A model generated the notes under the pieces. The model saw nothing but the letters and a program-made list of their open reading frames with translations, had not been told where the DNA came from and did no database searches. The position numbers and the translations under genes are program-made. A DNA stretch of 43,737 bases, taken from NCBI GenBank assembly GCA_003169735.1, contig PNAP01000007.1:1-43737 (forward strand). The letters are read 5' to 3'. Positions within the stretch are counted from its first letter, which is position 1. Each line of letters begins with the position of its first letter. Source of the DNA: Chloroflexota bacterium (GTDB taxonomy: Bacteria > Chloroflexota > Limnocylindria > Limnocylindrales > CSP1-4). Below are positions 11,248 through 19,217 of the stretch, one piece after another.

Positions 11248-11267
11248 CGTTATTCGGTTGAGCAGGC

Positions 11268-11273
11268 ATTGTA
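11268..11273 (-). promoter_or_regulatory. -10 element of the thiamine operon
   Basis: TACAAT on the minus strand, about 20 nt before the aptamer's first helix, placing transcription start near 11261. No convincing -35 is visible at 16-18 nt spacing. The divergent YbaK -10 begins 17 nt away, so the two promoters are back to back. Confidence 0.6.
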
Positions 11274-11286
11274 CGCCCGGCCCTGA

Positions 11287-11295
11287 TGCTAGACT
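11287..11295 (+). promoter_or_regulatory. Extended -10 (TGC-TAGACT) of a leaderless ybaK-type gene
   Basis: TGC at 11287-11289 runs into TAGACT at 11290-11295. The ATG at 11303 begins 7 nt after the hexamer, where transcription itself should begin, and no SD is present. Confidence 0.6.
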
Positions 11296-11302
11296 CTGGG
11301 CG

Positions 11303-11839
11303 ATGCATCCCGCGCACCAGCGCGTCCTTGACGCCGCCGCGCGTAAGGCCGTAACCCTCGAGATCGTGCTGTTCGACGAGTCGACGCACACGGCCGAGGA
11401 AGCGGCAGGGGCGGTCGGCGCGGAACTTGGTCAGATCGTCAAGAGCCTTGTCTTCGTGGCGTCCACGGACGACGGGCTCGAGCCCGTCATGGCGCTCGTC
11501 AGTGGCGTCAATCGGGTGGAGATCGCGCGGCTCGCGGCGGTCGTCGGGCTGTCCGGCCTGCGACGCGCGACGGCGCAGGAAGCGCACGACCTGACCGGGT
11601 TCGTCATCGGCGGCATCCCGCCGTTCGGCCACCAGCGCTCGATGCGCGTAGTGATGGATCCCGACCTCGGCCGGTGGCCGACGGTCTGGGCAGCGGCGGG
11701 CACCCCCAATGCGGTCTTCGAGGTCCCGCCCGGCACCCTGCGCATCCTGGCCAACGCCACGGTCGCGCCGATCGCACAGGAGAGTGAGCTCCTCCCGAGC
11801 CCGGTCTCGATGGACCTGACCGCACCGTCGGAGGCGTGA
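11303..11839 (+). CDS. YbaK/EbsC-family aminoacyl-tRNA deacylase
   Basis: A 178-residue trans-editing domain protein. Family members hydrolyse mischarged aminoacyl-tRNA such as Cys-tRNA(Pro). Recognisable blocks are TAEEAAGAVGAELGQIVKSL, in which the Lys is the conserved active-site lysine, then GLRRATAQEAHDLTGFVIGG and PPFGH. The frame is open back to 11231, but those residues overlap the thiamine promoter region. The ATG at 11303 sits 7 nt after a -10 and is the likely leaderless start. It is divergent from the thiamine operon. The tRNA specificity cannot be assigned. Confidence 0.9.
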   Translation: MHPAHQRVLDAAARKAVTLEIVLFDESTHTAEEAAGAVGAELGQIVKSLVFVASTDDGLEPVMALVSGVNRVEIARLAAVVGLSGLRRATAQEAHDLTGFVIGGIPPFGHQRSMRVVMDPDLGRWPTVWAAAGTPNAVFEVPPGTLRILANATVAPIAQESELLPSPVSMDLTAPSEA

Positions 11840-12417
11840 GCGACCCGAAGCACTCGGCGGTCCAGTATCCCGGCGGCCTCGCGGCACGATACCGGTGGGT
11901 CGGCAGCAACGAGGCGGCCGCCATCCGGGCCACGAGTGAAGGGACCGGATCGTTCGCGGATCACGGGCCGCTCGTGGCGGCCGATCCCGACCGCCTGTGC
12001 CGTGCCGAGCTGCGCGTCGAGGGGCCGCTCGGTGCCTGGACCGCCCGTTTCGCCTCGCCTATCTACGACGAGCCGACCGGCGTCCTCTGGGATGTCCCGG
12101 GGCTGCTCATCGTCAAGTACGGGTTCGTTGCCTATGCGCTGGTCGGACGGACCGGGGAGCTGCGCTGGCGGCACGTTTCTGGCACGCCGCTGGTGACGGT
12201 CATCGCGTCGTCGCGCCTCCCCCATGTCATCGTCCAGAGCGAGATCGAGACGACCGCCGTGCGCGCGGATGGCGAGGTCGCCTGGCGCATCGCCCACTCC
12301 GATGTCGTCGCGGAAGCCGAACTGATCGGCGGCCGGCTCATCCTGACGAGCTACGGCGGTGCACTTCAGCCGATCGACCCGCTGACCGGTCGAGACCTCG
12401 CCAGCGGCCTCCGATGA
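11836..12417 (+). CDS. Hypothetical protein, possible beta-propeller fragment
   Basis: A 193-residue soluble protein with no signal peptide. The GTG start overlaps the stop of the YbaK-type gene (GTGA), so the two are translationally coupled. Repeated strands such as LLIVKYGFVAYALVGRTGELRWRH, VIVQSEIETTAVRADGEVAWRI and LILTSYGGALQPIDPLTG each follow a value, label and aromatic turn pattern, as in PQQ-like propeller blades. There are too few repeats for a closed propeller. The function is unknown. Confidence 0.7.
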   Translation: MSDPKHSAVQYPGGLAARYRWVGSNEAAAIRATSEGTGSFADHGPLVAADPDRLCRAELRVEGPLGAWTARFASPIYDEPTGVLWDVPGLLIVKYGFVAYALVGRTGELRWRHVSGTPLVTVIASSRLPHVIVQSEIETTAVRADGEVAWRIAHSDVVAEAELIGGRLILTSYGGALQPIDPLTGRDLASGLR

Positions 12418-12622
12418 GGCGACGTGGACGGCGTGTGGACAACCCCGGCGACGACCGCGGAACTGGTGGACAAGCGCGGTTGACCGGGAAAGCCGCGGAG
12501 CCCATGCTCTGGTTCGGCCCGGAGGGGCCCGTAGCGACACTAGCGGCCGAGATCACATCAAGGCCCACGTGGAGTGAAGGTTCCTCTGGGCCTTTTCGCG
12601 CCCCGCCGCTCGCGCCCGCCCC

Positions 12623-13345
12623 ATGACGGCCATCGCTGCGGGTGTCATCGGGCTGGTCTGCCTGGTCATCGCCGCGCTGTTGTTGCGACGGCTCGGATCG
12701 GGGTATCGCGTGGCGCGGCTGCTCTCGGCGGCACCGGAGATGAGCCTGGCCGAGATCGTCCAGGTCGCCACTTCGGGCGAGCGTCGGTACCTGCGATGCA
12801 CCGGACGGATCAGCAGCGAGGAGGAGTTCCCCGACGAGAACCAGCGGCCACTGGTCTTTCGACGCCGCCGCCTGGAACGCGGCGACGGAGCGGGTGGCTG
12901 GAAGCTGCTCGACGACGAGCGCCTGGCGGTCCCGTTCGGCATCGAGGACCGGACGACCTATGTCGAGATCGACGCTGAGGCGATCGGCGAGGGTCTCGTC
13001 GTGGTGCCGCGCCAGTCGATCGGTGTCGCCGCCGACCTGCCGCAAGAGCTCCGCGGTGTGGTGGAGACGCCACTCGACCCGGGCACGCCGATCCGCCTGC
13101 GCATCGACCAGGTCTCAGCCGTCGAGCACGCCGTCGTCGCCGGTATGCCGATCATCGGCCCGACCGGTCCGATGATGACCGCCGGCCTCGGCCGGCCGCT
13201 CATCCTCTCGATGGTCGAGCCGGCGGCGGCGATGCGACTCTTGGCCGGCGACCGTCGGCGGTCGGTCGTTGCGACGGCCATCCTCATCGTCATCGGGCTC
13301 GGGTCGGTCGCCGTTGCGGTCGTGGCCGCCCTCGGAGGCTGGTGA
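12623..13345 (+). CDS. Membrane protein with GIDE-like central domain, hypothetical
   Basis: A 240-residue protein with one transmembrane helix at residues 3-22 and another near the C-terminus (about 218-238), enclosing a soluble region of about 190 residues. The middle contains CTGRISSEEEFPDENQRPLV and FRRRRLERGD, then GGWKLLDDERLAVPFGIED, reminiscent of the GIDE/MULAN-type domain found between two membrane helices in bacterial and mitochondrial proteins. This is resemblance by eye only. The 205-nt gap before it has no gene. It does contain TTGACC and, 17 nt later, CATGCT (12479-12507), a weak promoter candidate. Confidence 0.65.
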   Translation: MTAIAAGVIGLVCLVIAALLLRRLGSGYRVARLLSAAPEMSLAEIVQVATSGERRYLRCTGRISSEEEFPDENQRPLVFRRRRLERGDGAGGWKLLDDERLAVPFGIEDRTTYVEIDAEAIGEGLVVVPRQSIGVAADLPQELRGVVETPLDPGTPIRLRIDQVSAVEHAVVAGMPIIGPTGPMMTAGLGRPLILSMVEPAAAMRLLAGDRRRSVVATAILIVIGLGSVAVAVVAALGGW

Positions 13346-13379
13346 CGAAGGGCGAGTCGGACGGACCGACCGCCCGTGC

Positions 13380-13385
13380 TAGGCT
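13380..13385 (+). promoter_or_regulatory. -10 TAGGCT of a leaderless gene
   Basis: TAGGCT preceded by TGC (extended -10 arrangement), with the ATG at 13392 six bases after it. No SD lies between them. Confidence 0.55.
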
Positions 13386-13391
13386 CGGCCG

Positions 13392-13721
13392 ATGAGCCTG
13401 CCGATGAGCGTGCCGCGACGCCGAGCCGCGATCCGAGCGTGCGTCGTCGCCCTCCTCGTGGCGCTCGACATCATCATGTCGGGCGGGCCGGCAACGATCG
13501 CCGCGGGGCCGTCATCGAGCGCGTCGCCATCAGCGGCGGCGCCGGCGCCGGTGTCGCCGTCGCCTGACGCATCGGTCGTCGCGTCGGGCGATTCGCGCAG
13601 CGACGAGCAGGGTCCCGGCATCACCGGTCAGCCGCTGGTCATCTTCGTGGGCGTGATCGCGCTCGGCATCGCCGCGTCAGCCGCGACGCTTCTGGCCATC
13701 CGCTTCACCCGCGACGGCTGA
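13392..13721 (+). CDS. Small secreted or membrane protein, hypothetical
   Basis: A 109-residue protein with an Arg-rich n-region, a hydrophobic segment (CVVALLVALDIIM, roughly residues 17-30), a low-complexity Ser/Ala/Pro linker of about 40 residues, and a second hydrophobic helix (LVIFVGVIALGIA, roughly 80-100) ending in a short basic tail. This fits an exported linker held by a C-terminal anchor. No family is recognised. It starts at the ATG six bases after a TAGGCT -10. Confidence 0.6.
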   Translation: MSLPMSVPRRRAAIRACVVALLVALDIIMSGGPATIAAGPSSSASPSAAAPAPVSPSPDASVVASGDSRSDEQGPGITGQPLVIFVGVIALGIAASAATLLAIRFTRDG

Positions 13722-13777
13722 CGTCGGCTGAGGCCACGGGTACTTACTTCTCAGTGGCAATCATTGTGAAGCGACCA

Positions 13778-13820
13778 TAGGCTCGTTCCCTCAACGGTCT
13801 TACCGAATCCTCCGGAGGGA
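13778..13820 (+). promoter_or_regulatory. Promoter -10 and strong ribosome binding site of the GGDEF regulator gene
   Basis: TAGGCT at 13778-13783 gives a predicted transcript start near 13790. A strong SD (GGAGGGA, 13814-13820) follows and ends 7 nt before an ATC at 13828. There is no ATG, GTG or TTG in the coding frame here. The SD therefore points to ATC as initiator. Confidence 0.6.
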
Positions 13821-13827
13821 ACCGGCC

Positions 13828-16713
13828 ATCGACAGCGTCCCCGCCATTGCGAACCTCACCGTCGCAGGCGCAGCGCGTCTCCTGGGCGTTCATCCGAACA
13901 CGGTTCGAGCATGGACCGATCAAGGCCGCCTGCGCTGTCTTCGCATCAACGAGCGCGGCGATCGCCGCTACCGCGCGGCCGATCTCCAGGCGTTCCTTCG
14001 CGTCGCCAGCGGCCTGCCCGAGCTCTTCGCGCGTTCGCCCATCAAGCCGGTCGACGTGGCGGCCGACGCTGAGTCCCAGACTTCGCCGGCAGCCGTCGCA
14101 GGCACGCCCGAGCTCCTCGATGGCGGCCGACTCAGCCTCCTCGTGGAGATCGCGCGCATCACGACGTCGGGTGACCCGGGCCGAACGCTGGCCGACGTCG
14201 CGTCCACCCTCCGCCGTGACGGCGGATTCGACGTGGTCGCCATCGCCGAGCGGACCCCGACCGACCTCGTCATCCGCCACGTTGACGGCGCCACCGAGCG
14301 ACAGGCCGCGGCCGTCAAGCTGGACGCTCGGCTCGTGGAGGTCTGCCTGCGCGATGGCCGGCCCATCGCCGCGCCGCGATCGCGCCTGACGGCCGTTCCC
14401 GCGGGACGCTGGCGCGGCAGCCCCTGGGATACCGGTGCGGTTGAGGTCTACGTCCCGATCCGCGGGAAGGACGGTCCGTGGGGTGTCCTCCTCGTCATGA
14501 GCCCGCCCGATCGGCCACTCGGCCGTCAGGACCTCGACCTGCTTCAGCTCGTCGGCGATCGGCTGGGTGTGGCGATCGAGAACTGGCGCCTCGCAGACCG
14601 CCTGCACGCGCGACTCGAGCAGGGACAGGAACTGGCACGCGTGACCACCGACCTGTCGTCACAGCTGGACCTGCCGGCCATCATGAACAGCCTGCTCGAA
14701 CACGCCATCGCGTTGTTCGCGGCCGATCGCGGCGCCGTCCTGGAGTTGGCCGCCGATGGCTCCATGGTGGTCAACTTCGCCAGGAACCTGTCGTCGCGCT
14801 TCGTCGATTCGGTGGCAAGCGTCGAAGCCAAGCCGACACTGGCTGGCGAAGTGATGGATCGACGCGGCGCCATCGTCGTTCAGGACTTCGCGAACGATCC
14901 CCGGTCGGGCGGTCTTCACGACGCCATCGTCGAGGAGGGCTTCGACACCATCGCGTTGGCACCACTGGTCGCCGAAGGCCAGGTCCTCGGCTTGCTCGCT
15001 GTCTATCACGACCGACGTCACGAATGGGCTCGCGACGACGTCAACGTCCTCGAGGTCCTCGGTGCCCAGGCCGGTATCGCCATGCGCAACGCCCACAACT
15101 ACGAGCAGATGGTCGCCTGGGCCGCGCAACTCCAGTCCATCCAACAGCTCGGCTCGCGACTGACCCGATTGACGACCGTGACCGAGATCGGCCAGGCCAT
15201 CGCCAACGAGCTGCGGGAGCTGATCGACTTCCACAACGTGCGCGTCTATCGCGCCCACGGCCAGGAACTCGTTCCGGTCGCCTGGCGCGGCGAGATCGGT
15301 GAGTACCGGGCGGAGGATTTCGAACTCCTGCGCACGCGGATCGGCGCGGGCATCACCGGATGGGTGGCCGAGCACGGCGTCGCGCAATACCTTCCCGACG
15401 CGGCCAATGACTCACGTGCCGCGACGCTCGCCGGGACCGAGCCGGACATCCCCGAATCGATGCTCCTCGCGCCGATGCTCTACGAAGACGGCGTCATCGG
15501 CGTGATCGTCCTTTCCAAGCTCGGACTCGACCAGTTCAAGGGCAATGACGAGCTTCGGCTGCTCGAGATCTACGCGTCACTGGCCGCGCAAGCGATGGTC
15601 AACGCCGATGCCACCGAGCGCCTGCGGGCGCAGTCGGAGCGGCTCAGCCGCCAGGTCGCGAACCAGCGCGAGATGATGCACATGACCGAGTCGATCCTCT
15701 CGACGCTCGACCCGCGGGTAGTCATGGAGGGCATCACCGACCGACTTGGCGAGCTGGTCAAGGTCGATACCGTCGCGATCGACATCCTCGAGGCGAACAC
15801 CCATCTCCTGCGACCGATCTTCGCGACCGGCGTCAATGCGGACCGGTACATGGCCGAGGAGCGCGGCGATGGCGAAGGGCTGTCGGGCTGGGTGGCCAGC
15901 CATGGCGAGGCACAACTCGTCCAGGATCGCCTGAGCGACCCGCGCGTGGTGCCGTTCGACCTGGCCGATCCGGAGCCCGGCGCACTCATCATCGCGCCGC
16001 TGCGTGCTCGGGACCAGGTGACCGGCGTGCTCATCCTCGAACGCTGCGGACCGGGCGCCCACTTCGATGAGGAAGAATTCGAGCTCATCCAGCTGTTCTC
16101 CGGCCACGTCTCCATCGCGCTCCATAACGCGATGGCCCACCAGGCCGTCGAGATCCGCGCCCAGACAGATTCACTGACCGGCCTCAAGAACCATGGCACG
16201 TTCGTCGAGTACCTGAACCTGGCCGTCGCCCGGGCGCTGCCGTTCAGCCTGCTGCTCGTCGACCTCGACGACTTCAAGGCATTCAACGATCGCCGCGGCC
16301 ACGAGGCCGGCAGCCAGCTCCTGACGGCCATCGCGGGCGCCATCCGAACCTCCTGCCGCGACACCGACGAGGTGTTCCGCTACGGCGGCGATGAATTCGC
16401 GGTCATCCTGCCGAGCACCGAGACGGCCGGCGCCCTGGCCGTCGCAAGCAAACTTGGCGAAGCCGTCCGGTTGGTCACCACCCCCGGAACGCGCCGCCGC
16501 TCGGGTGTCACGTGTTCGGTGGGCGTGGCCAGCTTCCCGACCGACACCGTCGACCGGAGCGACCTCATCGTCGCCGCCGACCGAGCCTGCTACCTCGCGA
16601 AACGGCTGGGCGGCGACCGTGCCGCGACGGTGGCGATGGTCGACGAGTCCGGCTCGCCCGATGATGGCGAGTCACGGGTGACCAAGCCGATGACCGCAGG
16701 CGATCGCGCCTAG
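13828..16713 (+). CDS. MerR-like HTH, four GAF domains, GGDEF diguanylate cyclase
   Basis: A predicted 961-residue cytoplasmic regulator that makes c-di-GMP. Residues about 5-60 form a MerR/excisionase-type HTH (VAGAARLLGVHPNTVRAW, then RRYRAADLQAFL). Four GAF-like sensor domains follow, roughly 85-250, 255-430, 435-590 and 595-775, joined by helical linkers. The cyclase domain holds DSLTGLKNHGTF, an I-site RDTD at 844-847 and the active-site GGDEF at 853-857, so it should be active and product-inhibited. A GTG at 14056 would omit the HTH. I prefer ATC at 13828 because the HTH is clearly in frame and a strong SD precedes ATC by 7 nt. A DNA-binding head on a four-GAF cyclase suggests combined transcriptional and second-messenger control. 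Confidence 0.85.
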   Translation: MDSVPAIANLTVAGAARLLGVHPNTVRAWTDQGRLRCLRINERGDRRYRAADLQAFLRVASGLPELFARSPIKPVDVAADAESQTSPAAVAGTPELLDGGRLSLLVEIARITTSGDPGRTLADVASTLRRDGGFDVVAIAERTPTDLVIRHVDGATERQAAAVKLDARLVEVCLRDGRPIAAPRSRLTAVPAGRWRGSPWDTGAVEVYVPIRGKDGPWGVLLVMSPPDRPLGRQDLDLLQLVGDRLGVAIENWRLADRLHARLEQGQELARVTTDLSSQLDLPAIMNSLLEHAIALFAADRGAVLELAADGSMVVNFARNLSSRFVDSVASVEAKPTLAGEVMDRRGAIVVQDFANDPRSGGLHDAIVEEGFDTIALAPLVAEGQVLGLLAVYHDRRHEWARDDVNVLEVLGAQAGIAMRNAHNYEQMVAWAAQLQSIQQLGSRLTRLTTVTEIGQAIANELRELIDFHNVRVYRAHGQELVPVAWRGEIGEYRAEDFELLRTRIGAGITGWVAEHGVAQYLPDAANDSRAATLAGTEPDIPESMLLAPMLYEDGVIGVIVLSKLGLDQFKGNDELRLLEIYASLAAQAMVNADATERLRAQSERLSRQVANQREMMHMTESILSTLDPRVVMEGITDRLGELVKVDTVAIDILEANTHLLRPIFATGVNADRYMAEERGDGEGLSGWVASHGEAQLVQDRLSDPRVVPFDLADPEPGALIIAPLRARDQVTGVLILERCGPGAHFDEEEFELIQLFSGHVSIALHNAMAHQAVEIRAQTDSLTGLKNHGTFVEYLNLAVARALPFSLLLVDLDDFKAFNDRRGHEAGSQLLTAIAGAIRTSCRDTDEVFRYGGDEFAVILPSTETAGALAVASKLGEAVRLVTTPGTRRRSGVTCSVGVASFPTDTVDRSDLIVAADRACYLAKRLGGDRAATVAMVDESGSPDDGESRVTKPMTAGDRA

Positions 16714-16777
16714 GCGGTCGATCGCGGGTGATCGGCGAATAACGGGAAGACAAGTGGCCCGGGCCACGATTCGCTGA

Positions 16778-17388
16778 ATGGCAACGACCGAGCGACGCGT
16801 CGATCGAGGGAAGCGTCGCGCTGAGCGACTGCTCCGTGAGATTGGCGACGAGCTCCAGCAGGCGCGCCGCGCGGCCGGTTTGAGCCAGCGGGCGCTGGCC
16901 GCGGCGTGTGGAGTCTCGCATGCCCAGATCAGTCGGCTCGAACGAGCTCGGCTGCCAAATGCGTCGTTCTGGCTCGTCGCGGTCGTGGCGTCGGTTCTTG
17001 GTCTCGATCTGACGGCTCGGCTCTATGCCGCCGGGTCGCCGTTACGCGACGCTGGACATCTGGCGCTGATTGCTCGCTTGCGAGCCCGTCTGCCGGACCG
17101 GCGCTTGCGATGGCGCTTCGAGGTGCCCATCGCGCTCGGAGATCAGCGTGCCTGGGATGCCGTCATCGGAGGGATGCCCAAGCCCTCGGCCGTCGATCGG
17201 CCCTCAAGATGGCCGACTCGGGGAGGCCGTGCGTCATCCTGCTGATCGCGGACACCCGCACCAATCGCGCTGCGCTGCGCATCGCCGGACCGATGCTCCG
17301 CGCGACGTTCCCGCTGTCGCAGGCCGACGTTCTCGCAGCTCTCGCGGTGGGTCGTCAGCCAGCTGGAAGTGGGATCGTCGTCCTCTAG
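16778..17388 (+). pseudogene. XRE-family HTH protein, frameshifted
   Basis: The first frame (16778-17245) encodes an HTH (GLSQRALAAACGVSHAQISR) and a middle part ending near RWRFEVPIALGDQRAWDAVI. Sequence similarity then continues in another frame, ending at 17388 with VILLIADTRTNRAALRIAG, MLRATFP and a typical GIVVL end. The switch lies between about 17167 and 17205, where family members carry the second half of a nuclease-like core; some residues appear deleted as well. The intact paralogue at 31097 has matching blocks (LVIAESSVNRRRVDAHR, MLRNAYP), which supports one ancestral gene. A shortened HTH protein could still be made from the first frame. Confidence 0.75.
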
Positions 17389-17771
17389 GTCTTGGAAACG
17401 CGGACCGAGTCGGCGCCGCGTGTCGCATTCCGGTCCCCCGCAGGCGGTGCGGGGCGACCGCCCGCCCAAGGCGAGATGACTCGGTTGCCGCGCCCTACGA
17501 GTCCGTGGTTCACCCGGTGTTCGAACTGACCGAATTCGCCCGACGGCGGAGGGACCTGAACCATGATCGGCGAACATTCGCCTCTTGGACCGTGAGTTCA
17601 CGCATCGATTTGCGCCTGGGGTTGCCCCCGATGCTCCCCGCGGTCGGTCTTCGGCGACGTGGAGAGCGCTCGATCTAGGATCCGACCGAGACATTCGGTC
17701 GGATGGAACACGTGGTGAACCAACCACGCGAACGACGGTCTGGATGCCACTAGAACCTGCTCGCTCGGGCA
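17389..17771. other. 383-nt convergent intergenic region with two hairpins
   Basis: No convincing gene. A perfect 10-bp inverted repeat lies at 17680-17689 and 17695-17704 with a 5-nt loop. A 6-bp one lies at 17711-17716 and 17723-17728. Both lie just past the stop of the minus-strand SAM hydrolase gene and may act as its terminator. The rest has no coding signal I can support. Confidence 0.55.
17680..17728 (-). terminator. Tandem hairpins after the SAM hydrolase gene
   Basis: Two stem-loops (10 bp with a 5-nt loop; 6 bp with a 6-nt loop) start 44 nt downstream of the stop at 17772. There is no clear T-run, so intrinsic termination is uncertain. The larger stem is perfect and GC-rich. Confidence 0.45.
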
Positions 17772-19124
17772 TCAGCCCTCGCCGAGCGCTCCGCGGCGAC
17801 GGGAAGCGGCTCGACGGCGGCGCTCGGCTCGGCGACGGGCGATCCGTTCGGCAGAGCTCGCGTCCTCGGCCTCCGAAACGGCATCGGCCGGTGGTTCGGC
17901 AGCGCTCGGGTCGTCACGATTCGGTCCGTCGGCGGCAGGTTCGTCGGCGGCCGCGTCCTCGTCGGCGGCAGGCACGTCGGCGGTCAGGTCCTCGGGCGAT
18001 ACGTCATCCACGGGAAGGGTCGGGTCGGCGGCGCGTGGCTCGACACCGGGGAGCGGCCCTTCAGCGGGCGATGCCACGGGCTGATCGGCCACCTCCCCCT
18101 CGCCGACCGGCCAGACCTCCGGTGCGGCGTCGTCGTCCGGTAGCGGCACTGCCGCCGCTGTCGCGCCCGGTACCTCGTCATCGCCACCACCCGGTTCCTC
18201 CGACGAGCTCGGGCGCCACGTATCGACGGCTTTGACGGACGGGAGCCAGATCTCCAGCTCGTCGCCCTCCTGGATGTCCAACCGCTCCGCGACCGAGCCC
18301 TGGTTGACGCCAAGGCAGAGCCGCCCATACGAATCGGCGTAGAGCAGCGGTTCGCCGACCGCTACATCGCCGAAGGTGGCGGTCCAGGTCACGCTCGTCG
18401 GCTGCGTCGCCTGACCGCGCTTGACCATCAGCTGCAGCCGAGTGCCGTAGGCGGGAGTGCGCAGGGCCTCGTCGAGGTCGAGCCCCAGGGCGCCGAACTT
18501 GAGGTTGCCGAAGGTGTCGACATAGATGACGCTGGTGGTGATCGAACCATCACCGATGATCGGCTCGGGCCAATCGAGCGTCACCAGGTCGCGCGGTGAG
18601 ATCGGCGATCCGAGCGCCTCGAGGGGCACGCCCATGGCCAGGTGGGCGGCCGCCGGCGCGAACAGGTCGCGACCGTGGAACGATGAGCTGACGACGGGCA
18701 GCCGGTAGGCCGGATTCTCGAGCAGGTGCCCGCGCACCACGCCGCCCAGTCGAGCCGCCGCGGGGATGAGCAACCCGTTGTCGGGCCCGACGAGGTAATC
18801 GCCGCGGGCCGTCTCGAGCGCCACTCCGTAGCGAGCCGTGCCGACACCCGGATCGACAACGGCGACGTGCGAACCGATGGGCATGTACGGCAACGCGCAC
18901 CAGAGCAGCAGCGCACCGTCGGCGACCTGGTACTTGTCCACGTCGTGGCTGATGTCGACGATGAGCGCCTCCGGCGCGATGCCCAGGACGACGCCGCGCA
19001 TGATGCCGCCCGACGGGTCGCGCGACCCGAAGTCCGAGAGCAGGCTGATGAACGGTCGCGCCCAGTCGCGCACCGAGCGCGCCGAGGCCGGAGTGGTGAT
19101 GATCCTGGTGAAGTGACGAGCCAT
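17772..19124 (-). CDS. SAM hydrolase (adenosine-forming), DUF62 family, with acidic C-terminal extension
   Basis: A 450-residue protein. Residues about 25-290 match the DUF62 fold, whose characterised members hydrolyse S-adenosylmethionine to adenosine and methionine, with halogenases as relatives. Visible blocks are LLSDFGSRDPSGGIMRGV (the conserved Asp region), VVDPGVGTARYGVA, VGPDNGLL and FHGRDLFAPAAAHLA. After about residue 315 comes a disordered extension rich in Asp, Glu, Ala and Pro, ending in a strongly basic tail (RIARRRAERRRRAASRRR), which is not part of the family. The frame is open far upstream, but the ATG at 19124 lies 7 nt after TACCAT and just before the domain, so I chose that leaderless start. 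Confidence 0.87.
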   Translation of the reverse strand: MARHFTRIITTPASARSVRDWARPFISLLSDFGSRDPSGGIMRGVVLGIAPEALIVDISHDVDKYQVADGALLLWCALPYMPIGSHVAVVDPGVGTARYGVALETARGDYLVGPDNGLLIPAAARLGGVVRGHLLENPAYRLPVVSSSFHGRDLFAPAAAHLAMGVPLEALGSPISPRDLVTLDWPEPIIGDGSITTSVIYVDTFGNLKFGALGLDLDEALRTPAYGTRLQLMVKRGQATQPTSVTWTATFGDVAVGEPLLYADSYGRLCLGVNQGSVAERLDIQEGDELEIWLPSVKAVDTWRPSSSEEPGGGDDEVPGATAAAVPLPDDDAAPEVWPVGEGEVADQPVASPAEGPLPGVEPRAADPTLPVDDVSPEDLTADVPAADEDAAADEPAADGPNRDDPSAAEPPADAVSEAEDASSAERIARRRAERRRRAASRRRGALGEG

Positions 19125-19131
19125 CGGCCCG

Positions 19132-19137
19132 ATGGTA
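19132..19137 (-). promoter_or_regulatory. -10 TACCAT of the leaderless SAM hydrolase gene
   Basis: On the minus strand TACCAT ends 7 nt before the ATG at 19124, with no SD between. Confidence 0.55.
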
Positions 19138-19201
19138 CGCGGGACCGAGCTCAGCCGGCGCCGGGGAGGGCACAGCGCCGGGGAAAGGCGCAGCGCTGGG
19201 T

Positions 19202-19207
19202 TATCCT
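19202..19207 (+). promoter_or_regulatory. -10 TATCCT before the membrane hypothetical
   Basis: TATCCT lies 10 nt before the ATG at 19218; no SD is seen. The spacing is slightly longer than in the other leaderless candidates. Confidence 0.45.
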
Positions 19208-19217
19208 CGCTCGGCCC

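Noticed and set aside
17524-17546. T-arm-like GTTCGAAC suggesting a tRNA
   Set aside because: The flanking stem does not pair and no acceptor or anticodon arm can be drawn.
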